This document shows positions 11,038 through 22,990 of a stretch of 64,000 nucleotides of DNA, piece by piece (positions within the stretch are counted from its first letter, which is position 1; the number at the start of each line of letters is the position of its first letter). Under the pieces are notes generated by a model. That model was not told where the DNA came from. It did no database searches and saw nothing but the letters and a program-made list of their open reading frames with translations. Position numbers and translations under genes: made by a program. Source of the DNA: Culex pipiens pallens (Eukaryota > Arthropoda > Insecta > Diptera > Culicidae); the NCBI RefSeq assembly GCF_016801865.2, contig NC_068937.1, positions 33,693,692 through 33,757,691 on the forward strand, read 5' to 3'.

Positions 11038-11138
11038 CCAGGGATGCCAGGTCTGGTGGAAGTCGAATCCGTAGACTTGTTCAAAAAAAAAAATTTCAGG
11101 TGGTTGGTGTCTAGGGAACACAAAATATTTTTATTTCC

Positions 11139-11212
11139 AGAGTTTTTTTTGAAAAGGACCAATAAACCATTGTCTTTCATATGTTTATAGGACCTAATCA
11201 AAAAAAACTCTA
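11139..11212. repeat. Mini-hairpin copy 1 (about 75 bp)
   Basis: Left arm AGAGTTTTTTTTGAAAAGGA pairs with right arm TCAAAAAAAACTCT around a short loop containing TTTCATATGTTTATAGGACC. The same hairpin recurs at 14411, 14648 and 28820, and in an enlarged form at 37197. Confidence 0.7.
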
Positions 11213-11219
11213 GATTTTA

Positions 11220-13340
11220 GCTAGGGGTTATAGAATTTCCAAAACAAATAGTTTTCTTTTTAAAGAAGACCCTAAAATCGATTTAAGGTTTTATCAAGAT
11301 CAACAAAAAATTAATTTCAAATTTCATGCCTAATTTTACGACACTATATTTTCTCAGTTGTGCTACTGTACATAAACTACAAAATATAAATGATTTATTG
11401 AAAATATGTTTTTTCATGATTTTATGTGCATGTGTCCGTTTCCTGATCTTCATTTAAAATTAATTTAAAATGACAACCGATCTGTCTAACAATCAAATTT
11501 AAAAAAAAACTGTTGTGGAAGTTTTACAAAAATTCAAAATATTTTTGAACAAACTTGAAGGAGCTAAACATGGTTATGATACATTGTGCCGTGACAGAAT
11601 GACGTTTCTTTTTTTCAGTTTTTTGCTGTAACTCGGAAATTTCAAAGAAAACATCATCAATATTTTTACAGATTCTGAAAGTAAATAAATTTGCCATAAG
11701 ACATTGGGCTAAGAGTTTAACGTTTCGGTTGCTGTTTTCCGTTCGTGCTTTTCGACGAGAAATTTATTCTATTTTCTGGATATGATAAGCTTTGGAAAAA
11801 TGGTTTCTGACCACCGGATATATTTCAGGATTTCGAAGGTGGTTTTGAGGCGTTTTTGCAGTTTATATTTCATTTGCTTCAAAAGTCAAGGTTATAAATC
11901 TTTAAATGTTTGTAAATGTTGGCTTTACAAGCCTTAACTATACACAATCCAATCACAACAAATATTTCGCCAATAAATCAAGTTTTAAAATTTTCCTACT
12001 AGTATACTAGCCCGGAGAATGTGTCTTATAAACACAGGAAAATGCATTTTAATGTTGAATTGATTGCACTCCTATTTTCAAGATTTTTTATTACAAAAAA
12101 TGGTTTACCATATTTTGTTAGGGACCTTGTTAGGTACCCTATTCAGAAGAAAAGGCAACATTAACATTGAATTTATGTGTATTACATAAAAAAATATGTC
12201 CACAGTCTTATTCCCATCATTGTTATATAATTTGATAAACCTACATTTTACATATAATATTACTTAAATTACATTTGCAACGTTTTTAAGTGCTTTGTAA
12301 ACAGTCGAAAATTTTTATCTTGCGAATGAACTATCCAATTGATTTGGTGTTTTCGGCTAAGATTTTCATATTTTTTAGGCCGTTGCAATTTTTTTTAAAT
12401 AGTGTTTTGAAATGCATTTTTCACCTGCCCAGTTGTTTTGCAATCATTAGTTTTAAAAATATCTAAGTACTAAAGATTTTTTTTTTCGCAGAAATTTTTT
12501 TTTGCAATAATGTACAACGGAAATTCACTGAAAATCCAAATATTTTCAATCGATCGCAGACATGCTAAATATGATTTTTAACTCTAACAAAAAAAATATT
12601 TTTTTTAATTACTTTTAAACTTTTAAAATTCCTAAATTTCGCATTTACATTTTTTCAAAAAAAAAACCTATGTTTGGCCGTGACTTATACAATTTTCACG
12701 CAAAACATTTTAAACTTCATTTTTGAAAGTAGAATCGAACTTGCAAACGAAAAGCAGTTTTTAGAAATTTTGATAAAGCTTTTACAAAGAATTTTTTTCT
12801 TAATAAGTGTAAATTTAATTTTTTTTTAGTTTTTATTTAAGTACACGTCTAATAAACATTGTAGATTTGTCTTTTCGTTCCTGCGATACAGCAACTTAAA
12901 TATAAAGAATAAAAAAAAAGTTTTCAAAATGTCACCCGAACAGCAAGATTTTTTTATTCAAGATAGCCCTTTCATTCATTAAATATTATTTAAATTCAGA
13001 AAATTTGAAATTTTCCGAAAATCCTAAGCCAGGGCTGCCTAACATCCGGCGGCGAAGGCATTTTATCTGGCCTACGGCGGTTTTCGAAAAATGTTTGTGT
13101 AGACCGTTCATGAAATATTATATTAATGTCATAAATGCAAAAAACAATCTGAAGATAAAATTTTAACATTTTTAACAAAACATTTATTGAAGCATTTATA
13201 TGGATTTTGCTTTTATCTTTTTTTGTACAAAAAAAAACAGGGAAGTGCTGGCATGGTGAAAAGTTTTAAATTGTCTATATATTTTTTTAAAATTTTCCAT
13301 GGATTTCAGGTTTTGGGATATTACAGCGTTATTTTGCCAA
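11220..13340. other. AT-rich DNA, no gene seen
   Basis: Long A and T runs without ORFs of interest. Near 12535-12560 the phrase TTTTCAATCGATCGCAGACATGCTAAATATGATTT is close to one at 28640-28680, so part is repeat-derived. At 13030 CAGGGCTGCCTAACATCCGGC resembles a hAT-type end without a visible partner. Confidence 0.4.
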
Positions 13341-14410
13341 AATTAACACATTTGAGCAATTCTCTACGAAATCGGTATTTTTTCTTTAATTTTAATTTTT
13401 GTATTTTCAATCCGGCTGAAACTTTTTTGGTGCCTTCGATATGCTTAAAGAAGCCATTTTGCATCACTAGTTTGTCCATATTATGTTCCATACAAATTTG
13501 GCAGCTGTCCATACAAAAATGATTTATGAAAATTCGAAAATCTGTATCTTTGGAAGGAATTTTTTGATCGATTTGGTGTCTTCGGCAAAGTTGTAGGTAT
13601 GTATAAGGACTACACTGGAAAAATTTGATAAACGGTAAAAAAAATTAGTGACTTTTTATTTCACTTTTTGTCACTAAAACTTGATTTGCAAAAAACACTA
13701 TTTTTAATTTTTTTTAATCAAGACTAACATTTCAAAAGGTTAAAATTAAAAAAAATGACCGGTTAAAATTAAAAAAAAATATCCATACCTGCAACTTTGC
13801 CGAAGACACCAAATCGATAAAAAAAATTCCTTCCGCAGATACAGATTTTCGAATTTTCATAAATCATTTTTGTATGGACAGCTGCCAAATTTGTATGGAA
13901 AATTACAGGGTGGTTAAATCTTCGCGATTTTCGCGATTTTCGCGAATTTCGCGGAAATCTAAATTGCTCTCACCAAGCAGGATTTAGATTAATTTGCGTT
14001 CTTTCTAGGGCGTCCAATTTTCCCGGGTTTAGAATTTCCCGGGAAACGGGAAAAATATTTTTGAAATCCCGGGAATTCCCGGGATCCCGGGAAATTTTTG
14101 AAGCAGTCAAAAAATCTATATTTTCATAATATTTGATAGGCTTTCAAGCTTAAAATCATTGAATAAGCTTAATAATAATAATTGGTGCCATCTTCACTTC
14201 AATCTAGACAAGGACGACAGTTTTGAAATAATTTAAAAGAAATCGAAAAAAAATATTTAAAAAAGTACAAATATCAATTTCAATGTCATTTAAATTAAAT
14301 AAGTGTTTTATGAATATATTTCTTATATATTTTTTTATAAATGCCATAACAAGAAAAGCTTGAAAAATTTCATTACAAATATCTACAAAAACGAGAAGCG
14401 ACAACAAAAC

Positions 14411-14486
14411 CAGATTTTTTTTTAAAAAAAAAGGTCGTATAAGCTATTGTTCTTCATATGTTTATATGACCTTTAAAAAAAATCAG
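14411..14486. repeat. Mini-hairpin copy 2
   Basis: CAGATTTTTTTTTAAAAAAA arm with core GGTCGTATAAGCTATTG and TTTATATGACC, closing with AAAAAAAATCAG. Same core as the copies at 11139 and 28820. Confidence 0.65.
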
Positions 14487-14647
14487 AAAATAAAATGATA
14501 CCAGTCAATGCAAAATTTTAGATAAGTTTTCAATGTCTTATTTTAAATAAAACATATTTTACTAATTCTCTTTAAGTTAGTACCGTCAACTGGGGAAAAT
14601 CAGGACTACAGTCTGAAAGGTACAGGAGATTTCAGAGCAATACATTT

Positions 14648-14721
14648 CTAGACTTTTTTTTATTAGGTCCTTTAAACATATGAAACACAATAGTTTATTG
14701 GACCTTTAAAAAAAAAAACTG
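14648..14721. repeat. Mini-hairpin copy 3 (opposite core orientation)
   Basis: Core reads TTAGGTCCTTTAAACATATG then AATAGTTTATTGGACC between a T run and an A run; it is the reverse complement of the other copies. Confidence 0.6.
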
Positions 14722-15549
14722 GATTTGGAAATTGGTGTACTAATTGTTTTTTCTGTTTCTGTTTTAACCGAAGTTATTTAAAACACGATGCATTTTTTTT
14801 CTTAAATAGCAGTCTTAATTCGTTACTTGCCCCAGATTCCGGTGTTTGATGAAAAATATTTTAAGGTTAGATTTTTTTTTCAAATTTAAAATCCTAAATA
14901 TAAATTTAATACCCAGTCTTTAAAAAAAAACATAAAATTAAATAGAAAATGTTTAAAGCGTCAGGCATTTTGCGGATCTGTGAACTAAATTTTAAACAAT
15001 TTTCCCTAATAAGTCAAATTAAAGCTGATATAATCCGAATCCAAATTTAAAATTTGTATTGATTACTATGTATTAAACTGTTCATCTATTTCTACAACCA
15101 AATCAGAATTTCCAGACCAAAATTTGATTTTTTTTTCAATTTCGGGAATTCCCGGGACAAATTATGAAAAATCCCGGGATTCGGGAATTCCCGGTTTTGG
15201 AAAAATCCCGGGATTTTTGTCCCGGGAATTCCCGGGATGGACGCACTAGTTCTTTCTTCTGGAAATACTAGATTTAGACAAACATTTTCACTAGCCATCG
15301 AAATCTACGTTGTATTCTTGAAGATAGACCCACAGGAACATTCAACAGAAATCCGCGAAATCCGCGCCGCGAAAATCGCGAAATCCGCGAAGATTTTTAA
15401 CCACCCTGAAATTATATGGACAAACTAATGATGCAAAATAGATTCTTTGGGCATACCGAAGGCACCAAAAAAGTTTCAGCCGGATTAAAAAATACAAAAA
15501 ATGATCGAAATCTCAGAGAATTGCTCATTTACCATATTAATGCTCTGGG

Positions 15550-16440
15550 CATACAAATGTCTCGAAGCAAATTTGGTTATAGTAATTTAGAAATATAGAA
15601 ATAATAAAATGTATAAACAAAAAATATGTGTTATAGATGGTTTGAAAAATATTTTTCCTTATTTTTGTTTAAAATCTTTGAATTTTAAATTAATTTGATT
15701 TCACGAATAAAAAATTAAATAAAAAGAAACACTTAAATTTTGTTTTGAATGCTTAAATTAACCGAAAAAAAATCAGTTTCAATGTTAAATTTTTCAAATG
15801 TTTTTTTTTTAAATTTCATGTCAATTTAAAGTAGAAAATAGAAACTAGAAACAAGAAATTAAATCATCGATTTGAAAATACTGCAACAAGAAAACTGGGT
15901 TAGGGATTTTTTATCAACCTGTATACTACTCCAACTGCCATTTTTAAATCAGAATTCTTTAAAGCAATCGGCAAACATTTGAATTTAAAATCAATTTATC
16001 AAAGTGTGGAGATATTAAGGAGGGCGCCAAATTGATGCTTCGCCAAGGGCCCCTTGGACCCAAGGTGCATCCCTGAAGCAAAGTAACATTTTTCGAAGAG
16101 CAAAAGTTACTAAAAATGTCCTCATGAACACGGGAAAAAATATGTGGAATTTTCACTTGTAACCTCTTCTTAGAGAAAGTTACTCAAAACCCTATACAAT
16201 ATTCCTACTCTCAATTTTTGTTAAAGGTTTTTATCCGGAGAATAACTTTTTAGAACATCGCAAAGCGCTAAAAGTTGATTCCGAAAAGAAACAAGATGTT
16301 TTGGGATATTTTTTTTGTTTCTTGGGCCCAATACACACCACATATTCTAATTTCAATCCAAATTTGCCTTTAAACTCAAGTATAACTTATGTTACGATTT
16401 TGTTTTAAATTATTTATTAATGTTTTATTCACACCAACAT
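15550..16440. other. AT-rich DNA, no gene seen
   Basis: No exon or complete element. A GC-richer patch at 16018-16080 (GGCGCC, CAAGGGCCCCTTGG) is a short palindrome-rich remnant. Confidence 0.4.
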
Positions 16441-16441
16441 A

Positions 16442-17645
16442 GGGGGACAGGGGGTAATATGCAACCCCGGGGGAAAATGCACCCCCAGCATTTCTCGATA
16501 TTAGGAAGAATTTTCCGGGGAAAAATTCATAGAAATTGGAAGCTTAACATTGTAAAACTATGCTGGAAAAGTTTGAGCATGGTAGGATAAAAACAGCCAA
16601 AGTTATTTGCAAAACTTTAAAATGTTGTGTTTTGATCTAATTTTGATTGAACTTCCATTATGATTTTTGGACAATATAAAAAGCATTTATTGATATTGTA
16701 AGTGTTTGTTTATATAGTTTTTACCACAATCTTCATTATTATATAAATAGATGAGTCCAAAAACATAAAAAAATGTATTTTTGATTGAATTTTATGTAAT
16801 AAGCGTGGTCGGGGCAAAATGCATCGCTGTGATGCTCCTTTGTAAAAACAGCGGTGTCATCTAGTGGTGGCTAGTGAAAACTGCTTTCACCCGGTGCATT
16901 TTGCCCCATTTTTGTGGTGCATTTTGCCCCTTTGTTGTAGTGCATTTTGCCCCAATCCTGTGGTGCATATTGCCCCGCATGATTGTTTGGAATGAATCAA
17001 AAATATTTTTAGAAATATGCATTTTTAAACAATTTTGAGGGGTTTTCAAGACATTTTAGGCTGGTACAAATATTTTTAAAAGTTTTTGTCACCCCCCCCT
17101 TCAAAATTGGCCCGAAAAATCAGGGGGCAAAAAAAATATTTTTACAATAAACTTCAAAATTTCAATGAAAATTCAAGTGCAACCAACTGAAATCAAATTA
17201 AAATACATTCTCCTGCGTTTAAAATCATTTTTAGTATGTTTGGGTTTATTAAAAAATCTTAAGATTTTTTGAAAATGTTCGATGCAAAATCTTTTTTTTC
17301 GATACAATTTTTGTTTTTGTCAGATCTAGATTTTTTGAAAACTAATGATTGCAAAACAACTGAACTAGTGTAAAATGCATTTTAAAACACTTTTTTCATT
17401 TAAATGTGAAGACTATGGCTTGTTATTGAAATTTTTATATTTTTTTATTTTTTTGCCCCCCCCCCTTGACCTCGGCCAGGGCCGAGGGACAAAAACTTTT
17501 TTAAATATTTGCATCGGCCTTACACATGGGTGACGAAGAATAATAGTTGTTTTAGAACATCTAACAAAATTCTTCCACAGAATTGATGTTATGGTTGAGA
17601 AATCACAGTTTTCCCTTAGGGGGTGCATATTACCCCCTCTCCCCC
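16442..17645. mobile_element. TA-flanked TIR element, GGGGGA(C/G)AGGGGG ends
   Basis: Left GGGGGACAGGGGGTAATATG and right CATATTACCCCCTCTCCCCC are inverted and flanked by TA; 1.2 kb. An internal array of four units containing GTGCATTTTGCCCC (16890-16975) and a GCCCCCCCCCCTTGACC block near 17453 are present. No ORF of note. Similar in design to elements at 3466, 35718 and 48190. Confidence 0.8.
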
Positions 17646-18327
17646 TAATTATTTTACAATCATCGACTTGACGTGACCTCAACCCACTAGATCGGTTACT
17701 TATTTATAAGCCTCATTTCTCCTAAACGACTTTTCAATTTAACGATCCTTAAAACTTCTTGTAAAACAGATTGTTCAAAACGTTTTCATAAAACATTTTT
17801 ATCACGAAAAAATATAATTTCACGTCCTTCATACAATTATCAGCCGGTATGAAAATCCGTAGATTTTGGAGATCAATCCGTAGATCCGTAGAAATGGCTG
17901 AAATCCGTAGATCTACGGAGAAATCCGTAGATATGGCATCCCTGCGCTCGACCTATTAGGGGGATGGCGTCGCTATTTTTAGACCACGTTTTCCACTTTT
18001 TCTCATCGAAACCGACTACTTTATCGACTTCATTTTGCTGGGCGAGATAGGACGCCGTCTATTTTTAGACGATGACTCAGCACTTTTCCACTCTTGCGCT
18101 TAAAAAAACCAGGTGGCAGCACGATGTAACGCCACGTCCCTATTATGTCATGGGTTGAGCGCCACCCCTTATGGGAGACTTTCAAAATACTTTGCCTTGA
18201 CCTGTTATGAGATCCGCACAAGAAGGATGAATCTTCAGATGCTAAAGTTTGCGACAAGAGCACTTTTTTGACTCGAACGGGAGGTCGATGCACTCCAGTT
18301 CGGCAGTCAGAGATTGCAAATTCTTAA
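17646..18327. other. Repeat-derived DNA before the TTAA element
   Basis: Holds several ATCCGTAGAT motifs (17855-17935) and a weak direct repeat of GGCGTCGCTATTTTTAGACCA / GACGCCGTCTATTTTTAGACGA with TTTTCCAC (17963 and 18048). No coding exon. Confidence 0.4.
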
Positions 18328-18904
18328 CCTGGCCATGGTCTTCGTTTCGTACATAAGTACATACACTTATGGTACTCGGGTCTATATGACCCAGAAATGT
18401 ATTTGGCTGCCAAAATTCGGAATCTTGACCGATTTTGGATGTCTTGGCCGCAAATGAAAGGTTAGAATGTCTACTTTGTGATTCCGACTGGCAGAACCGG
18501 TTTTGGGCACTGTGGCCACCGGGAACCTGCTACAACCGAAAAAAGTCCTTTTTGAGGCCCCGACTTTGAGGACCTGTATCTCCGGAACGATAACACATAG
18601 CGGGTTGCTTCCAGTTGCATTTGACGGGTAATAACCTCAACTTTAAGCTCCCGTAGAGATGATTTGTCAAAAGTGGACACCGGTTCCGTTAACCCGAAAC
18701 ATCCGAAAAACATGATTTTTTCAGCTTTTGTTATAAAATCAACACATTAGTCAATTTTTTCAACCGGATTTTTAGTAAATCATTACATACGCACACTACC
18801 TACTACCTCTGACTGTTTGGGATCGTTCCGGCCAACTGTGGCCAATCCGGAACCGGTTCCAGGGTACCACCAAAACGGTTCCAATAATGGTATCGCTAGA
18901 AACC

Positions 18905-20270
18905 CGTCATGTTGCATATCAAACTTCATGAAATTGAAAATTATGACCATCTGAGGTCATGCCGATATCCTCTGACCCAACCTGGTCACTCCGGAACCAG
19001 TTACCGATGGCCACTGGGGGACACTTCCGGAGTATGCAGGAAAGCATATCATGCGACATATCAAACGTCATGAAATTGAAAATTATGACCATCTGAAGTC
19101 ATTCCGATATCCTCTGACTCACCCTGGTCACGCCGGAACCGGTTACCGGTGGCCACTGGGGGACACTTCCGGAGTATGCAGGAAAGCATATCATGCGACA
19201 TATCAAACGTCATGAAATTGAAAATTATGACCATCTGAAGTCATTCCGATATCCTCTGACTCACCCTGGTCACTCCGGAACCGGTTACCGGTGGCCACTG
19301 GGGGACACTTCCGGAGTATGCAGGAAAGCATATCATGCGACATATCAAACGTCATGAAATTAAAAATTCTGACCATCTGAGGTCATTCCGATATCCTCTG
19401 ACTCACCCTGGTCACGCCGGAACCGGTTACCGGTGGCCACTGGGGGACACTTCCGGAGTATGCAGGGAAGCATATCATGCGACATATCAAACTTCATGAA
19501 ATTGAAAATTATGACCATTTGAGGTCATGCCGATATCCTCTGACCCAACCTGGTCACTCCGGAACCGGTTACCGGTGGCCACTGGGGAACACTGCCGGAG
19601 TATGCAAGGAACCCTACCATGCGACGTATCAAACTTCATGAAATATAAAATTATGACCATCTAAGGTCATGCCAATATCCTATGACCCAACCTGGTCAAC
19701 GGAATCGGTTACCGGTGGACACGGGGGGACACTTACGGAGTATGCAAGGAAGCATATCATGCGACATATCAAACTTCATGAAATATAAAATTATGACCAT
19801 CTAAGGTCATGCCAATATCCTATGACCCAACCTGGTCAACGGAATCGGTTACCGGTGGACACGGGGGGACACTTACGGAGTATGCAAGGAAGCATATCAT
19901 GCGACATATCAAACTTCATGAAATATAAAATTATGGCCATCTAAGGTCATGCCAATATCCTATGACCCAACCTGGTCACGCCGGAATCGGTTACCGGTGG
20001 ACACGGGGGGACACTTACGGAGTATGCAAGGAAGCATATCATGCGACATATCAAACTTCATGAAATATAAAATTATGACCATCTAAGGTCATGCCAATAT
20101 CCTATGACCCAACCTGGTCACGCCGGAACCGGTTACCGGTGGCCACTGGGGGACAATTCCGGAGTATGCAAGGAAGCATATCATGAAACATATCAAACCT
20201 CATGAAATTGCAAATTATGACCACCAAAGGTCTTGCCCACGTTTTGCAATCCAACCTGGCCACTGGGAGA
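18905..20270 (+). repeat. Left tandem array, ~142 bp unit, about nine copies
   Basis: The landmark GGAGTATGCA recurs at 19029, 19171, 19313, 19455, 19597, 19737, 19877, 20019 and 20161, spacings of 142 or 140. Each unit holds CATATCAAACTTCATGAAAT, a GACCATCTGAGGTCAT palindrome-like core and CCGGAACCGGTTACCGGTGG. The units centred on 19700 and 19840 are nearly identical, so copies have been duplicated recently. Confidence 0.9.
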
Positions 20271-20440
20271 CAATTTCTGGTGGCGATGTCCTCCGGCCCA
20301 TCCTGATTAATTTGGAACCGAAAATGGGTTGGGAATAGAGGAAATTTGTGAAACATGCAAAGAACCAAGTTTGAAGTTTCTTCTCGAACCTAAGATTTAA
20401 AAGGTTTTAATGGGGAGAGCACCAAATCCTTTTCATTTTC

Positions 20441-20700
20441 CAAGGAACCTTCCATCCCAGAGTTCGAACTGACGACCTTTGGATTGGGAGTCCAACCGCC
20501 GCCAGCGACTCCACCGGAGCAGGCTTGGTTTGGAGTGTTGATTGTAATTATAGCAGGGAGAAAACTGGAATGATCAAATAACCGTACAACAACTGAGGCT
20601 GGAACCGACGTTCTACTTCCCCATCCGATAGAAGGCGTGATGACACATTACTCGTCACAAGAAATGTGGACGCAATCACACTAGCAGCTACACAACCGAG
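20441..20700 (-). mobile_element. Twin-like SINE in the foldback centre
   Basis: GAGTTCGAACTGACGACCTT and GCCAGCGACTCCACCGG are the inverted B- and A-box-like segments seen at 25-95, and TTCCCCATCCGATAGAAGGC matches the spacer at 170-190. The second head is degraded. Confidence 0.65.
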
Positions 20701-20794
20701 CCCGTTTACCATTCCGGAACCATTTAATTGATGGTGGTTTTAATTTTCTGTAGTAGATAAATTTAGTGTAACCTTCCAAAATTACCTAACTTAC

Positions 20795-22990
20795 AGACCC
20801 TCCGGAAGTGTCCCCCAGTGGCAACCCGTATCCGGTTCCGGAGTGACCAAGTTGGGTCATAGGATATCAGCATGACCTTAGATAATGATAATTTTTAATT
20901 TCATGATATTTGATACGTCGCGTGATATGTTTCCTTGAATTCTCCGGAAGTGTCCCCCACTGGCACCGGTAACCGGTTACGATGTGACCAGGTTGGGTCA
21001 GAGGATTTCGGCATGACCTTAGATCAGTGGTCCTCAGCCAGCTGATCATCGCGGGCTTATTTGGAAATTTGCCCCAGAGTCGAGGGCAACATGTAAAATA
21101 TAAATAAAAAATAAGTTGTAGAGTAGAATAGTTTGAAATTGAAATTTTGACAAACAACTAAATTTTTGACAACTTAGAAATTGTCACCAATTATACATAA
21201 TCAATTGAAAAAAAATCAACATTCTTCATAAATTTTTCTCATCATATTTCATGTTTTAAAATATAAATGTTGAACAATTCGACAATATTTCACTTAAAAA
21301 AAAATATTTTTTTGTTATATTTATATTAACTTTTTTTTGTTTATAATTATTTTCTTGGTTTTGCGAACACATTTGGTTTGATTGTTCTATTTAAGCTTTG
21401 AATGTTTTGAACATTTTTTCAATGATTTTTTGAGTGAATTTTGAAGAAGCAGTAATAAGTTTTGAATTATCCGTATGTTATAGGAAAAAATCATATTTAT
21501 TGAAATTTAGAAGTTTATTTTGGTTCGAAAATTTTGTATTATTGAACAAGATAAAAAAGTGTTTTTTCAATGATTTTGAAATTTTTTAAGATCTTTTCGT
21601 ACGAAGTACAATCTTTTCGTTTCATTTTGAATCAAAGATTAGGGTATAAAAAAAAAAGATCAAAAATATAATCAAATAGAATTTTTATGTTCTGTCGATT
21701 TTTTAGGATAACAAAATTGAACCATAAAATATTAGCTCGGAATTCATATTTTATAATTTCCTTATTCAATATTTCTAACAAGTTTTAGTCAGAAAGTGAT
21801 CTGATGTTTAGAACTGTTGGATATTTATTTATTCTTAGTATTTTTAGCAACGTGATTCCCAAATAATACAAAGTTTTTGTCACACTATCACATTCATAAT
21901 TTTATATTTTTAAAGGAATGAATGTTTCATATTCATTATTTCCAAATTTAGAAATTTAATCGCTTTATAAATTCTACAGGAAAATAAGGCACCACTAATT
22001 TAATACTTCCCATGACCTTATAAATATTGTAGAAATCAGAAATCAAATATGGTTATTTCGTAAAAAAAAACATATTTTTTCTTTTTAAAGAAACTTAGTT
22101 CATGATTTCTCTAGCGAACTTCATATGAGAACGCAAAGTGGGCCGGATTCCAAAATAATTTCAAAACCATCCCGAAGGCCGTACAGAAGACCTCGGTTAG
22201 CCACATACGGCCCGCAGGCCGCATTTTGGTGACCACCGCCTTAGATGGTTATAATTTTCAAATTCATGAAGTTTGATACGTCGCATGATATGCTTCTCTG
22301 CATACTCCGGAAGTGTCCCCCAGTGGCCTCCGGTTCCGGCGTGACCAGGTTGGGTAGGAGGATATTGGCATGACCTTAGATGGTCATAATTTTCTATTTC
22401 ATGAAGTTTGATATGTCGCATGATATGCTTCCTTGCATACTCCGTAAGTGTCCCCCCGTGTCCACCGGTAACTGGTTCCGGAGTGACCAGGTTGGGTCAG
22501 AGGATATTGGCATGACCTTAGATAGTCATAATTTTCTATTTCATGACGTTTGATATGTCGCATGATATGCTTCCTTGCATACTCCGGAATTCTCCCCCAG
22601 TGGCCACCGGTAACCGGTTCCAGCGTGACCAGGTTGGGTCATAGGATATTGGCATGTCCTTAGATGGTCATAATTTTCTTTTTCATGAAGTTTGATACGT
22701 CGCATGGTAGGGTTCTTTGCATACTCCGGCAGTGTTCCCCAGTGGTCACCGGTAACCGGTTCCGGAGTGACCAGGTTGGGTCAGAGGATATCGGCATGAC
22801 CTCAGATGGTCATAATTTTCAATTTCATGAAGTTTGATATGTCGCATGATATGCTTCCCTGCATACTCCGGAAGTGTCCCCCAGTGGCCACCGGTAACCG
22901 GTTCCGGAGTGACCAGGGTGAGTCTGAGGATATCGGAATGACTTCAGATGGTCATAATTTTCAATTTCATGAAGTTTGATATGCAACATG
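20795..22990 (-). repeat. Right tandem array, inverted ~142 bp unit
   Basis: The inverted landmark GCATACTCCGG or a close variant recurs near 22300, 22433, 22575, 22718 and 22860, with further units at 20800-21024. Units are in the opposite orientation to the left array. The array is interrupted by the hAT-like element at 21025-22238. Confidence 0.88.
21025..22238. mobile_element. hAT-like element with exact 8 bp duplication
   Basis: The 8 bp CCTTAGAT is present at 21017-21024 and again at 22239-22246. Between them lies a 1,214 bp AT-rich element with ends CAGTGGTCCTCAGCC and GGTGACCACCG (inverted C-A/G-GTGGTC). 8 bp duplications and CAGTGGTYCTCA-type ends are known for hAT transposons. No transposase ORF, so non-autonomous. 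It inserted into a unit of the right array. Confidence 0.88.

Larger units (their letters stand above)
14008..15246. mobile_element. Inserted TIR element rich in CCCGGGAATT (third layer)
   Basis: Left end GGGCGTCCAATTTTCCCGGG and right end CCCGGGATGGACGCAC are inverted and next to TA. The ends carry multiple CCCGGGAATTCCCGGG palindromes. A second copy with the same 3' half lies at 25330-26632. Contains two mini-hairpins. No transposase ORF. Confidence 0.75.
13906..15408. mobile_element. Inserted TIR element CAGGGTGGTTAAA (second layer)
   Basis: Left end CAGGGTGGTTAAATCTTCGC and right end GCGAAGATTTTTAACCACCCTG (inverted) enclose 1.5 kb. AAATTA is repeated on both sides, and removing the element restores the foldback arm around TATGGA. 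CGCGATTTT-type short repeats occur inside both ends. Its C-A-G-G-G start suggests a hAT-like element (inference). Confidence 0.7.
13345..15533. mobile_element. Foldback element split by later insertions
   Basis: TTGGCAGCTGTCCATACAAA at 13498 is inverted at about 13865-13888, and the segment before it (GAGCAATTCTCT, GGTGCCTTCG, TTGTCCATA) is inverted at 15415-15525. The arms are therefore about 350-400 bp, with the right arm interrupted by the 1.5 kb insertion at 13906-15408. No ORF. Confidence 0.65.
11038..17952. mobile_element. Possible outer hAT-like element holding a nested stack
   Basis: CAGGGATGCCA at 11039 is the inverse of TGGCATCCCTG ending at 17952. Flanks are similar (GCCTCGAC at left, CGCTCGAC at right, six of eight matching), as for a worn 8 bp hAT duplication. 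ATCCGTAGA motifs occur inside both ends (one left, several right). If real, most of the 6.9 kb is later insertions described separately. The ends are short, so this is tentative. Confidence 0.35.

Noticed and set aside
18905..20270. CRISPR-like regularly spaced repeats
   Set aside because: The whole ~142 bp unit repeats, with no unique spacers, in a eukaryotic transposon.
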